This document shows positions 39,220-47,188 of a stretch of 64,000 nucleotides of DNA, piece after piece. Position 1 is the stretch's first letter, and every line of letters starts with the position of its first letter. The notes under the pieces are model-generated. The model was not told where the DNA came from and made no database searches. It saw nothing but the letters and a program-made list of their open reading frames with translations. The translations under genes were made by a program, and so were the position numbers. This DNA is from Amycolatopsis mongoliensis (GTDB lineage: Bacteria; Actinomycetota; Actinomycetes; Mycobacteriales; Pseudonocardiaceae). The DNA is taken from contig NZ_CP127295.1 of the NCBI RefSeq assembly GCF_030285665.1, forward strand, positions 8,370,001-8,434,000, read 5' to 3'.

Positions 39220-40737
39220 TCAGCGGAGCCAGCCCGGGCGCCCGCCCTTCCGGAGCCGCCGCCACTCCTCCGCGAACCGCGCGCGCAGCTTCTCCGCCGT
39301 CTCGCCGTCCCGGGCGTAGAGCATCCCGAACGTGAAGGTGTTCTGCCCTTCGCCGTGCCCGGCGATGGTGAGGTGGTGCAGGACCTCCCGGCCGACCGCG
39401 GTGTCCTGGTGCTCGCCCAGCGTGCTCTGGACGGCCTTGACGTTCTTGCGCCACTGCCGCAGCTTCTTGCCGTAGACCGGCTTCACGGTGTCGGCGGCGT
39501 AGCGGGCCCGCTTCGCCTTCTTGCGGACCTCGTGCAGGGCGGTCTCGAGCTCGTGCCCGGTCAGCTCGCGCGCCGCCGCTTCGGCGCGGCGCAGTTTCCG
39601 GGCGGCCTTGCGCACCGGCTTGCGCAACGCGGACTTCGCCGGCTTGCGCGCCCGGCCGGTCAGCGGCGGTTCCGCCACCACGGCGTCCAGCGCGCGCAGC
39701 AGGTGCAGGTACCGCTTGCCGGCCAGCGTCGCCATCGCCCGCGCCCGGCCTTCCTCCGCCTCGCGGGCGAAGTAGCGGGTGAGGTACTGGCGCAGCGGCC
39801 CGAACAGCAGCTCGGAGGGGATGTCGTCGAGCTGCTCGCGGAGCCGTTCCTCGCTGACCTCGGCGTCCCTGGCCGGCGCCAGCTGCTGCCCGAGCCACTT
39901 CAGCTCGGCCGCGAGCGGCGCGGTCTTCTCCTCGTCCACAATGGACCCGAAGGTCCGCAGGGCACTGCGCAGCTTCCGGGTCGCGACGCGCATCTGGTGC
40001 ACGGAATCCTCGACGTCCAGCCGAACCCCGACGTCCGCCCGGCGCAGCCGGGCGTAGTGCTCGCGCAACGACGTCAGCACGACGTCGCCCGCCGTCGGCT
40101 TCTTGCGGTCCCGGGGCGGCGCGGGAACGCGGTCGCCGATCAGGCGCCGCAGCTTCGACGGCCAAGGTGAGGGCGAGGCGCCGGCTTCGGCCAGCGCCCG
40201 GTCGAACTCCTCGAGCCGGCCGGGATCGGTCTCGGGGTCGAGCTCCAGTTCCAGCTCACGCCACTCGTCGAGCCGCGCGCTCTCCCCGCCGGCCTCCCCC
40301 GTCACGTGGTCGTCGGTGAGGGTCGCGACGGTCCGGCCGTCGCCGTCGGCCAGCCGGTGGGCGAACCGGTCGGTGCGCAGGTGCGCGATCGGCACCAGCT
40401 TCTCCCCCAGCGTGTAGGCGCGCACGAGCCGGCGGAGCCGCCCGGGGACCTTGTTCGGGTCACCGCCCAGCGGCACCTGGATCTCCTGCCGCTCGTCGGC
40501 GGAGACGGGCAGCTTGAGGTGCCAGCCGGCGTCGTGGCCGCCGACGCGCCGCCGCAGCGTGATGCCGCTCGCGGCCAGCCGGAAGGTCCCGGTGTCGTAG
40601 TAGGAAGCGTCGAGGACGTGCTCGACCGGGTCGTCCTGGGTCTCGACGCCGGCGACGCCGACGAGCCGCGGCACCCCGCTGCCCGTGACGATCTCGTACT
40701 TGCGCTCGCGCTCGATCACCGACGACGGCGCTGCCAT
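39220..40737 (-). CDS. CYTH-CHAD domain protein
   Basis: 505 residues: CYTH domain about 1-210 with the ExExK signature in IERERKYE, and a CHAD domain about 225-500 with many conserved His and basic residues (DSVHQMRVATRKLRSALRTF, ELKWLGQQLAPARDAEV, HEVRKKAKRARYAAD). CYTH proteins handle triphosphates; CHAD domains bind inorganic polyphosphate. ATG 40737 is chosen because GAGGAGG then has six-base spacing; ATG 40743 would be too close. A SigF-type promoter lies upstream, head to head with the hemerythrin gene. A link between stress and polyphosphate is an inference. Confidence 0.9.
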   Translation of the reverse strand: MAAPSSVIERERKYEIVTGSGVPRLVGVAGVETQDDPVEHVLDASYYDTGTFRLAASGITLRRRVGGHDAGWHLKLPVSADERQEIQVPLGGDPNKVPGRLRRLVRAYTLGEKLVPIAHLRTDRFAHRLADGDGRTVATLTDDHVTGEAGGESARLDEWRELELELDPETDPGRLEEFDRALAEAGASPSPWPSKLRRLIGDRVPAPPRDRKKPTAGDVVLTSLREHYARLRRADVGVRLDVEDSVHQMRVATRKLRSALRTFGSIVDEEKTAPLAAELKWLGQQLAPARDAEVSEERLREQLDDIPSELLFGPLRQYLTRYFAREAEEGRARAMATLAGKRYLHLLRALDAVVAEPPLTGRARKPAKSALRKPVRKAARKLRRAEAAARELTGHELETALHEVRKKAKRARYAADTVKPVYGKKLRQWRKNVKAVQSTLGEHQDTAVGREVLHHLTIAGHGEGQNTFTFGMLYARDGETAEKLRARFAEEWRRLRKGGRPGWLR

Positions 40738-40771
40738 GGTCATCCTCCTCGGGGGCCGGTTCTCCTGGCGA

Positions 40772-40797
40772 ATACCCGGCGCGTGCCGGCCCGACAC
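40772..40797 (-). promoter_or_regulatory. SigF-type promoter for CYTH-CHAD gene
   Basis: On the minus strand GTGT (40797-40794), 16-base spacer, GGGTAT (40777-40772); exact -10, one mismatch in -35. Confidence 0.6.
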
Positions 40798-40799
40798 GG

Positions 40800-40824
40800 G
40801 ATTCGGCGGGCGGGCAGCGGGTAT
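40800..40824 (+). promoter_or_regulatory. SigF-type promoter for hemerythrin gene
   Basis: GATT (40800-40803), 15-base spacer, GGGTAT (40819-40824), 36 bases before the ATG. It lies three bases from the divergent promoter for CYTH-CHAD. Confidence 0.6.
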
Positions 40825-40860
40825 CCGCCCGGGAAACCCGAGTCCGGACCAGGAGCGTGC

Positions 40861-41406
40861 ATGAACGGCAGCCAGCCCGCAACCGACCTGACCACCGTCC
40901 TCGCCGGCGACCACCGGCAGCTGGACCGGCTGTGCACCGAGATCGAGCTCGGCCAGGGCAGTCCCGAGAACCGCAAGGACCTCGCCGACCACCTGATCGC
41001 CGAGCTCGTCCGCCACGCCGTCGCCGAAGAGTCCTTCCTCGACGGCGAAGGCGATCTCACGGAGGCGGAGGGCCTGATGCGCGAGCTGGAGGGCGCGGGA
41101 CCGCAGGAGACCCGGTTCGAGCGCCTGCTGGGCGGGCTGATCCGCGCCGTGCGCCGGCACGTCCGCGACGAGGGCCCGGCGGCGGTGCGCCGGGTCCGGC
41201 TCACCTGCTCGCCCGAGCGCCGGGCCGAGCTGGGCAAGGAGGTGCTGGCGATCCGGGACGCCGCGGCGACGCTGCCGCACCCGGACCTCTCCGACCGCAT
41301 GCCGCAGGCCGACCAGCTGTGGCCGGGCCCGGGCTTCGTCGACCGGGCGCGGGCCGCGCTGCGCCAAGCGGCAGGCTCGCACGGCGAAGCACCGGCATCG
41401 GGTTGA
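40861..41406 (+). CDS. Hemerythrin HHE-domain protein
   Basis: 181 residues. The N-terminal ~130 residues form a four-helix hemerythrin-like bundle with candidate diiron ligands in AGDHRQLDRL, HLIAELVRHAVAEESFL and RRHVRDEG. Such proteins bind oxygen, nitric oxide or iron under stress. A C-terminal extension (about 140-181) is Ala/Pro-rich. CAGGAG precedes ATG 40861. A GAF-ANTAR gene follows 33 bases downstream and is probably cotranscribed. Confidence 0.85.
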   Translation: MNGSQPATDLTTVLAGDHRQLDRLCTEIELGQGSPENRKDLADHLIAELVRHAVAEESFLDGEGDLTEAEGLMRELEGAGPQETRFERLLGGLIRAVRRHVRDEGPAAVRRVRLTCSPERRAELGKEVLAIRDAAATLPHPDLSDRMPQADQLWPGPGFVDRARAALRQAAGSHGEAPASG

Positions 41407-41439
41407 ATGGAGGCCCATCCCCGGAGACGACGGAGACGC

Positions 41440-42240
41440 ATGAGCATCGGCGAGGACGAGTGGGCGCGGGAGCGGGCCGGGTTCGGGCAGGACGGTGAGC
41501 AGCCGGCCGGCCCGCTGGCCGGCCAGTTCGCCGAGCTCACGCGCACGCTGCTCGACGTGACGCCGACCGTCGGCGGCGTGCTCCGGCTCGTCGTCGGCGC
41601 CGCGAAGGCGATCCTGCCGGACGCCGACCTGGTCAGCGTCACCCTGCGGGAGCCGGACGGCAGGTACCACACGCCGGTCGAGACCGACTCGGTCGCGGTC
41701 CGGCTGGACCAGGTGCAGTACGACCACGGCGAGGGGCCGTGCGTCGAGTCGGCCCGCCCCGACGGGCCGGCCATCGCGTGGTCCCAGGACCTCGCGCGCG
41801 ACCCGCGCTGGCCGGCGTTCGGCCCGGCCACGGCCGCCCACGGCTACCACTCGGTGCTCGCGACGGCCTTGCTCCCGGACGTCCGCCCGCCCCGGCGCTC
41901 GGGCGCGCTGAACATCTACTCGAGCCGGCCGGGCGCGTTCGACAACCGCGCGATCGACCAGGCGCTCCTGCTGGCGACGCACGCGTCCCTGGCGCTGGCG
42001 CACACGGAGGCCGTGGCGGCGGCCGAGCTGGAGAGCGAGAACCTGCGCCGCGCGGTCGAGAGCCGGGACGTGATCGGCCAGGCGAAGGGCATCCTGATGC
42101 AGCGCCGCGGCATCACGGCCGACGAAGCCTTCGACGTCCTGCGGCGCGCGTCCCAGGACCTGAACGTCAAGCTGGCCGACCTGGCCCGGACCCTCGCCAC
42201 CCGGCACACCGAGGTGGACCTGCCGGTGGCGGAGCGCTGA
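41440..42240 (+). CDS. GAF-ANTAR antiterminator (second copy)
   Basis: 266 residues: GAF about 35-185 (AKAILPDADLVSVTLREPDG, YDHGEGPCVESARPDGPAI) and ANTAR about 205-260 (ESRDVIGQAKGILMQRRG, ITADEAFDVLRRASQDLN). As with the protein at 33106, it is expected to bind RNA and modulate termination on a signal sensed by GAF. The ATG at 41440 has GGAGA upstream. It follows the hemerythrin gene and is closed off by a strong terminator at 42254. Confidence 0.87.
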   Translation: MSIGEDEWARERAGFGQDGEQPAGPLAGQFAELTRTLLDVTPTVGGVLRLVVGAAKAILPDADLVSVTLREPDGRYHTPVETDSVAVRLDQVQYDHGEGPCVESARPDGPAIAWSQDLARDPRWPAFGPATAAHGYHSVLATALLPDVRPPRRSGALNIYSSRPGAFDNRAIDQALLLATHASLALAHTEAVAAAELESENLRRAVESRDVIGQAKGILMQRRGITADEAFDVLRRASQDLNVKLADLARTLATRHTEVDLPVAER

Positions 42241-42253
42241 ACCCGGACCCGGG

Positions 42254-42290
42254 CGAGGGCGGTACTTCCCCGCGGGAAGTACCGCCCTCG
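42254..42290. terminator. Perfect 17-base stem-loop
   Basis: Arms 42254-42270 and 42274-42290 pair perfectly around a three-base loop, followed by an A-rich stretch (which is a T-tract for the opposite strand). It sits between convergent genes and should stop both. Confidence 0.85.
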
Positions 42291-42303
42291 AAACGAAATC
42301 CGC

Positions 42304-42771
42304 CTACGGAGCCGAGTACGGGGCCCGGTTCTCCAGCGACGGGCTGACGTCCGGGTACGTGCCCGGCTGACCCGGCACCGGCGTCACCGTCGTGCCCGCC
42401 TGCTCGGGCTCGACCCGCTGCTTCCGGCCGCCGCGCTGGACGACCGCCTCGACCTCCTGCTCACCGCGGATGCGGGAAAGCGCGGCGAGGGTGATCCCGT
42501 GGGCCAGGGCCAGGATCAGCAGCAGGACACCCACGCGGGTGACTACGCCGGTCAGGTCGCCGCCGATGTCGATGGTCGACACCAGCGCCAGGACGCCCAG
42601 GGTCGCGAGGTGGAACAGGACCGTGACCAGCCGGGTCATCGACGCGCCCGCCGCCGGGTCGCCGTAGGAGTTCTCAAGGTAGCGACGGCCGCTGCGGTAG
42701 ATGATCTGCCCGTCGATCAGGACCAGCACCACCCCGATCACGAGAAACGAGAGATACGCGTTGGTGCTCAT
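42304..42771 (-). CDS. Small membrane protein
   Basis: 155 residues: three predicted spans (YLSFLVIGVVLVLIDGQIIY, LVTVLFHLATLGVLALVSTI, VVTRVGVLLLILALAHGITL) and a polar C-terminal tail of ~50 residues rich in Glu, Arg and Pro. No family recognised. GGAAGGAGCG precedes ATG 42771. An excellent SigF-type promoter lies 36 bases upstream. Confidence 0.75.
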   Translation of the reverse strand: MSTNAYLSFLVIGVVLVLIDGQIIYRSGRRYLENSYGDPAAGASMTRLVTVLFHLATLGVLALVSTIDIGGDLTGVVTRVGVLLLILALAHGITLAALSRIRGEQEVEAVVQRGGRKQRVEPEQAGTTVTPVPGQPGTYPDVSPSLENRAPYSAP

Positions 42772-42807
42772 GCCGAACGCTCCTTCCAGGGGGACCTCTC
42801 CGGGTGA

Positions 42808-42833
42808 GTACCCGGCCGGTTGCGCAGGGAAAC
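42808..42833 (-). promoter_or_regulatory. SigF-type promoter for membrane protein gene
   Basis: On the minus strand GTTT (42833-42830), 16-base spacer, GGGTAC (42813-42808). Confidence 0.68.
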
Positions 42834-42840
42834 GCCGCGG

Positions 42841-43674
42841 TCACCCCGTGAAGGTGTCCGGGTCCGGCCCGGTGCGGCGGCCGTCGTCGAGCTTGCCGAT
42901 CGCCGTCATGTCCTCCTCGTCGAGTTCGAAGCCGAACACGTCGATGTTCTCCTTGATCCGGTCCGGCGACGACGACTTCGGGAAGACGATGTTCCCGAGC
43001 TGGAGGTGCCAGCGCAGCACCACCTGCGCGGCCGTCCGGTCGTGCTTCCCGGCCAGCTCGGTCAGCACCGGGTCCGCCAGCACCTCCGCCTGGGCCAGGG
43101 GGCTCCACGCCTCGGTCGCGATGCCGTGCGCCTGGTGGTAGGCACGCAGCTCCGTCTGCTGCAGGGCGGGGTGCAGCTCGATCTGGTTGACCGCGGGCAC
43201 GGTGCCGGCCTCCTCGGCGAGCCGGTCGAGGTGGGCGGGCTGGAAGTTCGAGACGCCGATGGCGCGGGCCTTGCCCGCCCGCAGGATGTCCCCGAAGGCC
43301 CGCCAGGTCCGGACGTAGTTGTCCTTGTGCGGCAACGGCCAGTGGATCAGGTACAGGTCGACGTAGTCGAAGCCGAGGCGCCGCAGGCTGCCTTCCAGCG
43401 CGTTGATCGCGTTGTCGTGGCCGTGCGCGTCGTTCGCCAGCTTCGTCGTGACGAACACGTCTTCGCGCGCGATCCCCGACTCCGCGACGCCGGCGCCGAC
43501 GCCCCCCTCGTTCCGGTACATCTGCGCGGTGTCGATGTGGCGGTAGCCGGCCTCGAGCGCGGTCCGCACGGCCTGGGCGGTCTCCTCGGGCGGGATCTGG
43601 AACACGCCGAACCCGAACTGCGGGATCCGCACGCCGTTGTTCAGTTCCACGGCCGGGACGTCGGGGGGAGTCAT
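42841..43674 (-). CDS. Aldo/keto reductase (diketogluconate reductase-like)
   Basis: 277 residues, an aldo/keto reductase of the 2,5-diketo-D-gluconate reductase type. Signatures: GYRHIDTAQMYRNEGGVGAG with catalytic Asp and Tyr, VTTKLAN with the Lys, LYLIHWPLP with the His, and a C-terminal PKSSSPDRIKENIDVFGFEL for NADPH binding. Substrate unknown; detoxification of reactive carbonyls under stress is a common role. ATG 43674 lies nine bases from a SigF-type -10 element and has no clear ribosome site, so the transcript may be leaderless. Confidence 0.88.
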   Translation of the reverse strand: MTPPDVPAVELNNGVRIPQFGFGVFQIPPEETAQAVRTALEAGYRHIDTAQMYRNEGGVGAGVAESGIAREDVFVTTKLANDAHGHDNAINALEGSLRRLGFDYVDLYLIHWPLPHKDNYVRTWRAFGDILRAGKARAIGVSNFQPAHLDRLAEEAGTVPAVNQIELHPALQQTELRAYHQAHGIATEAWSPLAQAEVLADPVLTELAGKHDRTAAQVVLRWHLQLGNIVFPKSSSPDRIKENIDVFGFELDEEDMTAIGKLDDGRRTGPDPDTFTG

Positions 43675-43683
43675 GCCTGCGGC

Positions 43684-43709
43684 CTACCCGACGTCCCCGG
43701 ACGCGAAAC
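43684..43709 (-). promoter_or_regulatory. SigF-type promoter for aldo/keto reductase gene
   Basis: On the minus strand GTTT (43709-43706), 16-base spacer, GGGTAG (43689-43684), nine bases before the ATG. Confidence 0.6.
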
Positions 43710-43738
43710 ACGGCGGGACGGCACCCGCCCCGCCGTGT
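43708..43738. terminator. Stem-loop after SRPBCC gene
   Basis: Ten-base perfect stem (43708-43717 with 43729-43738), 11-base loop, in the 80-base gap downstream of the SRPBCC gene. It abuts the -35 of the aldo/keto reductase promoter. Confidence 0.5.
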
Positions 43739-43754
43739 CACCCGATCGTGTTAC

Positions 43755-44216
43755 CTACGTGCCCGGGCGGTCCACGTCACCGCGCCAGGCGCCGGTCTCC
43801 CCGCCACGCTTTTCGACGAACTCCTTGAACCGCTTCATGTCGCCCTTGACCCGGCGGTCGAGAATGCCGAGCTTGTCGGCGACGTTCTCGGCGAAGCCCT
43901 CCGGATCGATGTCCATCTGGGCGGTCACCCGGGTGTGCGCGTCGTCGAGCCGGTGGAACGTGATCACGCCGGCGTGATCCGGACCGGAGTCGGACGTCCA
44001 GGCGACCCGCTCGTCGGGGTGCTGCTCGGTGATCGTCGCGTCGAACTCGCGCGTCACGCCACCGAACCGGGTCACCCAGTGGGTGTGGGTGGCGTCGACC
44101 TGGCGGATCTCCTCGACGCCTTCCATGAACCGCGGGAACTCCTCGAACTGCGTCCACTGGTTGTACGCGGTCGAAACGGGGACTTCCACGTCCACGATTT
44201 CGGTGATCGTGCTCAT
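43755..44216 (-). CDS. SRPBCC-family (START-like) protein
   Basis: 153 residues, a helix-grip fold of the polyketide cyclase/dehydrase type: VDVEVPVSTAYNQWTQFEEF, then FPRFMEGVEEIRQVD and VTAQMDIDPEGFAENVADKL. Members bind hydrophobic ligands; this subgroup is common near stress-response membrane proteins in actinobacteria. GAGGAGTGC precedes ATG 44216. Divergent from the holin-like operon, each side with its own SigF-type promoter. Confidence 0.85.
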   Translation of the reverse strand: MSTITEIVDVEVPVSTAYNQWTQFEEFPRFMEGVEEIRQVDATHTHWVTRFGGVTREFDATITEQHPDERVAWTSDSGPDHAGVITFHRLDDAHTRVTAQMDIDPEGFAENVADKLGILDRRVKGDMKRFKEFVEKRGGETGAWRGDVDRPGT

Positions 44217-44249
44217 GCACTCCTCCTCGTCGGTGGTGGAACACGACGG

Positions 44250-44274
44250 CTACCCCGCGCCGGACCGGTCAAAC
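44250..44274 (-). promoter_or_regulatory. SigF-type promoter for SRPBCC gene
   Basis: On the minus strand GTTT (44274-44271), 15-base spacer, GGGTAG (44255-44250), 33 bases before the ATG. Confidence 0.62.
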
Positions 44275-44282
44275 CCGGCGTG

Positions 44283-44307
44283 GTTGGCCACGGGCGGGGC
44301 CGGGTAC
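44283..44307 (+). promoter_or_regulatory. SigF-type promoter for membrane-protein operon
   Basis: GTTG (44283-44286), 15-base spacer, GGGTAC (44302-44307), 26 bases before the GTG start. Confidence 0.6.
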
Positions 44308-44333
44308 ACGGCCGCCAGGCAAGGAGGTGTTCC

Positions 44334-44747
44334 GTGATCGAAGAAATCAACAAGAAGCCGGCGGCCGACCGCTCGGTCGGAGAGCTGGTGACGGACCTGA
44401 CCGGCGAAGTCAAGCGGCTCGTCCGGGACGAGATGCGGCTCGCGGTCTTCGAACTGCAGCGCAAGGGCAAGAAAATGGGCCTCGGCGCCGGGTTGTTCGG
44501 GGCGGCGGGCCTGTTCGCGCTGTTCGGCGCCGGCACCCTGGTCGCGGCCGCCGTGCTGGCGCTCGCGCTGGTCGTGCCCGGCTGGCTGGCCGCGGTGATC
44601 GTCGCGGTCGCGCTGTTCGTGATCGCCGGGATCGCCGCGCTGGTCGGCAAGAAGGAGGTCACGCAGGGCGTGCCACCGGTGCCCGAAGAAGCCATCAGCG
44701 GCGTCCGCCAGGACGTGGACACCGTGAAGCAGGGAGTGCACACATGA
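44334..44747 (+). CDS. DUF1469/phage holin-like membrane protein
   Basis: 137 residues. N-terminal amphipathic helix (VGELVTDLTGEVKRLVRDEM), two membrane spans (LFGAAGLFALFGAGTLVAAA and WLAAVIVAVALFVIAGIAAL), polar tail. This is the actinobacterial 'phage holin family' (DUF1469), a name from sequence similarity rather than lytic function. AAGGAGG precedes GTG 44334. First gene of a three-gene operon with DUF3618 and DUF4235 proteins, all joined by four-base overlaps. Confidence 0.88.
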   Translation: MIEEINKKPAADRSVGELVTDLTGEVKRLVRDEMRLAVFELQRKGKKMGLGAGLFGAAGLFALFGAGTLVAAAVLALALVVPGWLAAVIVAVALFVIAGIAALVGKKEVTQGVPPVPEEAISGVRQDVDTVKQGVHT

Positions 44748-45052
44748 GCGGGGACTTCCCGAAGAACGCCGAAGAGGCACGCCTCGACCGGGACACCACC
44801 CGGGAGGAGCTGACCGAAACCCTGGAAGCGCTCGGGCAGAAGCTCGACGTGAGGACCCGGGTCAGGGAGAACGTCGACGAGAAGCTCGACCAGGCGACCG
44901 CGAAGGTGGCCGACGTCACGAACGAGCCGACCGCGGTCAAGTTCCGCCAGGGCGCCGACGTCGTCCGGAGCAACCCGGTGCCGATCTTCGCCGGCGTGCT
45001 GGGCCTGCTGATCGTCATCCGGCTGATCCTGCGACGGAGGAACGACTCGTGA
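44744..45052 (+). CDS. DUF3618 protein
   Basis: 102 residues: a charged helical N-terminus (ARLDRDTTREELTETLEALG, typical of DUF3618), a predicted coiled region, and one C-terminal membrane span (PIFAGVLGLLIVIRLIL) ending in Arg residues. Function unknown; it co-occurs with DUF1469 and DUF4235. The start overlaps the preceding gene as ATGA and its stop overlaps the next start as GTGA. Confidence 0.87.
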   Translation: MSGDFPKNAEEARLDRDTTREELTETLEALGQKLDVRTRVRENVDEKLDQATAKVADVTNEPTAVKFRQGADVVRSNPVPIFAGVLGLLIVIRLILRRRNDS

Positions 45053-45312
45053 ACAAGGTCGTGTACAAGCCGCTGAGCTGGGCGGTGGGCGCGCTCGGCG
45101 GCCTGCTCGCCGGCCAGGTCTTCAAGCAGGTCTGGATGCGCGCGGCCGGCGAAGAGGACGCGCCCGACGCCACCGACCGCGACTACACCTGGCGTCAGGT
45201 GATCATCGCGGCGGCGGTGCAAGGCGCGATCTTCGGTGCCGTCAAGGCCGCGACCGAGCGGGCCGGTGCCGTCGGCTACCGCAAGGCCACCGGAGACTGG
45301 CCGGACGACTGA
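45049..45312 (+). CDS. DUF4235 membrane protein
   Basis: 87 residues with two short hydrophobic segments (PLSWAVGALGGLLAGQVFKQ and VIIAAAVQGAIFGAVKAATE) in the DUF4235 pattern. Last gene of the operon. Together the three products look like a small envelope module of unknown function under stress control. Confidence 0.85.
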   Translation: MNKVVYKPLSWAVGALGGLLAGQVFKQVWMRAAGEEDAPDATDRDYTWRQVIIAAAVQGAIFGAVKAATERAGAVGYRKATGDWPDD

Positions 45313-45325
45313 CCACAGTGGACGG

Positions 45326-45357
45326 CGGGAGGCGGGACCGGGCGGTCACGCCTCCCG
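45326..45357. terminator. Stem-loop between convergent genes
   Basis: Nine-base perfect stem (45326-45334 with 45349-45357), overlapping the end of the STAS gene. Confidence 0.5.
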
Positions 45358-45717
45358 GCCGGGCTCGGGGACCGGGGTCAGGTTCGCGAGCGCGGCGCCG
45401 ACCCGGGGGTGGATCTCCAGCAGCACGTCCGCGCCGGTGGCCTCCAGCGAGCGCGCGACGGCGTGGCCGCCGACGACGACGGCGAGCTGGGCGCGGGTGT
45501 TCGCCTCGAGCAGCGAACGGACGCCGGCGCAGCTGAGGAAGGCGACCCGGGTCAGGTCGACGACCAGCCGCTCGCCCGTGGCGAGGGCTTCGTCGAAAGT
45601 TTCGACCGTGGCCGCGTCGATGTCACCGACCAAGGTGACCACGCGAATCCCGCCCGGTCGCTCGGTGGTGGTGAAGGTCAAGCCGGACGGCTCGTCGATC
45701 GTGCGAAAGCAGTTCAT
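45346..45717 (-). CDS. STAS-domain anti-sigma antagonist-like protein (second)
   Basis: 123 residues, a STAS domain (GIRVVTLVGDIDAATVETFD, then LVVDLTRVAFLSCAGVRSLL). The loop is SCAG; the residue before Gly, phosphorylated Ser in SpoIIAA, is Ala, although a Ser lies two positions earlier. AGGGAGC precedes ATG 45717. It may act on the RsbW-like protein at 37818. The 169 bases upstream show no SigF-type promoter on this strand. Confidence 0.83.
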   Translation of the reverse strand: MNCFRTIDEPSGLTFTTTERPGGIRVVTLVGDIDAATVETFDEALATGERLVVDLTRVAFLSCAGVRSLLEANTRAQLAVVVGGHAVARSLEATGADVLLEIHPRVGAALANLTPVPEPGREA

Positions 45718-45824
45718 GGCGCTCCCTATCGCAGCGTGCAGGGGCGCTGACCGGAGCACTTGATTCTGAACAACAGCCAACTCCTCTGACCGTACGCCCC
45801 TGGGCCCAGAGGTCAACCCCGCGG

Positions 45825-45849
45825 GTTTCCCCGCACCCACCTCGGGTAA
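45825..45849 (+). promoter_or_regulatory. SigF-type promoter for NDH-2-like gene
   Basis: GTTT (45825-45828), 15-base spacer, GGGTAA (45844-45849), 37 bases before the ATG. Confidence 0.6.
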
Positions 45850-45886
45850 CCGCCGGAAAAGGGACAGCCGGCCCGGAAGGAGATCC

Positions 45887-47176
45887 ATGCGAGTCGTGAT
45901 CATCGGCGGTGGTTTCGCCGGGTACCACGCGGCCAAGAGCCTGCGGAAGACGGCCGGTGAGGACGTCGAAGTGGTCGTGCTCAACCCCACGGACTACTTC
46001 CTCTACCTGCCGCTGCTGCCCGAGGTGGCGGCCGGGGTCCTCGACCCGCGGCGCGTGACGGTCTCGATCCCCGGGACCCTGCCCGGCGTCCGCCTCGTGC
46101 TCGGCGCAGCGACCGGCGTCGACCTCGACGCCCGGCACGTCACCTACACGGACCCGGAGGACCAAGAGCACCGGATCGGGTACGACCGGCTGGTGCTCGC
46201 GGCGGGCAGCGTCAACAAGCTCCTGCCGATCCCCGGCGTCGCGGAATGCGCGCACGGGTTCCGCGGTGTGCCCGAAGCGCTGTACCTGCGCGACCACATC
46301 ACGCGCCAGGTCGAACTGGCCGCCGCGGCCGACGACCCGGCCGAACGCGACGCCCGCTGCACGTTCGTCGTCGTCGGGGCCGGCTACACCGGGACCGAGG
46401 TCGCCGCGCAGGGGCCCGCGTTCACCGACGCCCTCGCCGCGCGCCACCCCGAGCTGGCCGGGCAGAAGATCCGCTGGCTGCTCCTCGACCTCGCCGAGCG
46501 CGTGCTGCCCGAACTCGGCAGGCACCTGGGCGAGACCGCGGACAAGGTGCTGCGCGCACGCGGAGTCGAGGTGCTGATGAAGACCTCGGTCGACCACGCG
46601 GACGCCAAGGGCGTCACGCTGACGAACGGTGAGCCGGTCCCCACCCGCACCCTCGTGTGGTGCGTCGGCGTGCGGCCGGACCCGCTGGCGGCGGCGCTGG
46701 GGCTCGAGATGGCGAAGGGCAGGCTCGTGGTCACCGAGCAGCTCGCCGTGCCCGGCCGCGACGACCTCTTCGCCTGCGGTGACGCGGCTGCGGTGCCCGA
46801 CCTCACCCGGCCCGGCCAGTACACCGCGATGACCGCGCAGCACGCCGTGCGGCAGGGGAGGCTCGCCGGGCGCAACGTCGCGGCGTCGCTGGGGTACGGC
46901 CGCCCCGGCACCTACCGGCACCACGACCTCGGCTTCATCGTCGACCTCGGTGCCGGCGCCGCCGCGGCGAACCCGTTGCACATCCCGCTTTCCGGTCTCC
47001 CGGCGAAGGCACTGGCCCGCGGCTACCACCTCGTGTCGATGCCCGGGAACCGCGTGCGCACGGCCACCGACTGGGTCCTGGACCGGCTGACCGGCCGCCA
47101 GACCGTCCAGCTGGGACTCGTCCGCTCCGGTGCGGTGCCGCTCGACACCGACTCCCCCGAACTCCCCCGGCACTGA
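45887..47176 (+). CDS. ndh: NDH-2-like FAD-dependent NADH dehydrogenase
   Basis: 429 residues, two-dinucleotide-binding-domain flavoprotein. FAD motif VVIIGGGFAGYHAAKSL at the N-terminus, NAD motif FVVVGAGYTGTEVAAQ near 160-175, and FACGDAAAVPDL for the flavin ribityl chain. This is the type II NADH:quinone dehydrogenase family, which feeds electrons to quinones without proton pumping, though related proteins can have other acceptors. GGAAGGAG precedes ATG 45887. A small gene follows 12 bases downstream. Confidence 0.86.
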   Translation: MRVVIIGGGFAGYHAAKSLRKTAGEDVEVVVLNPTDYFLYLPLLPEVAAGVLDPRRVTVSIPGTLPGVRLVLGAATGVDLDARHVTYTDPEDQEHRIGYDRLVLAAGSVNKLLPIPGVAECAHGFRGVPEALYLRDHITRQVELAAAADDPAERDARCTFVVVGAGYTGTEVAAQGPAFTDALAARHPELAGQKIRWLLLDLAERVLPELGRHLGETADKVLRARGVEVLMKTSVDHADAKGVTLTNGEPVPTRTLVWCVGVRPDPLAAALGLEMAKGRLVVTEQLAVPGRDDLFACGDAAAVPDLTRPGQYTAMTAQHAVRQGRLAGRNVAASLGYGRPGTYRHHDLGFIVDLGAGAAAANPLHIPLSGLPAKALARGYHLVSMPGNRVRTATDWVLDRLTGRQTVQLGLVRSGAVPLDTDSPELPRH

Positions 47177-47188
47177 AGGGAACCAAGC

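Noticed and set aside
39220..42207. A single minus-strand open frame of 995 codons
   Set aside because: Only 39220-40737 is the CYTH-CHAD gene. The upstream part is an Arg/Ala/Gly-rich shadow antisense to the hemerythrin and GAF-ANTAR genes, which have clear family motifs and ribosome sites.
44334..45312. Prophage fragment, because of the holin-like protein
   Set aside because: DUF1469 proteins are chromosomal in actinobacteria; partners are DUF3618 and DUF4235, with no phage genes.
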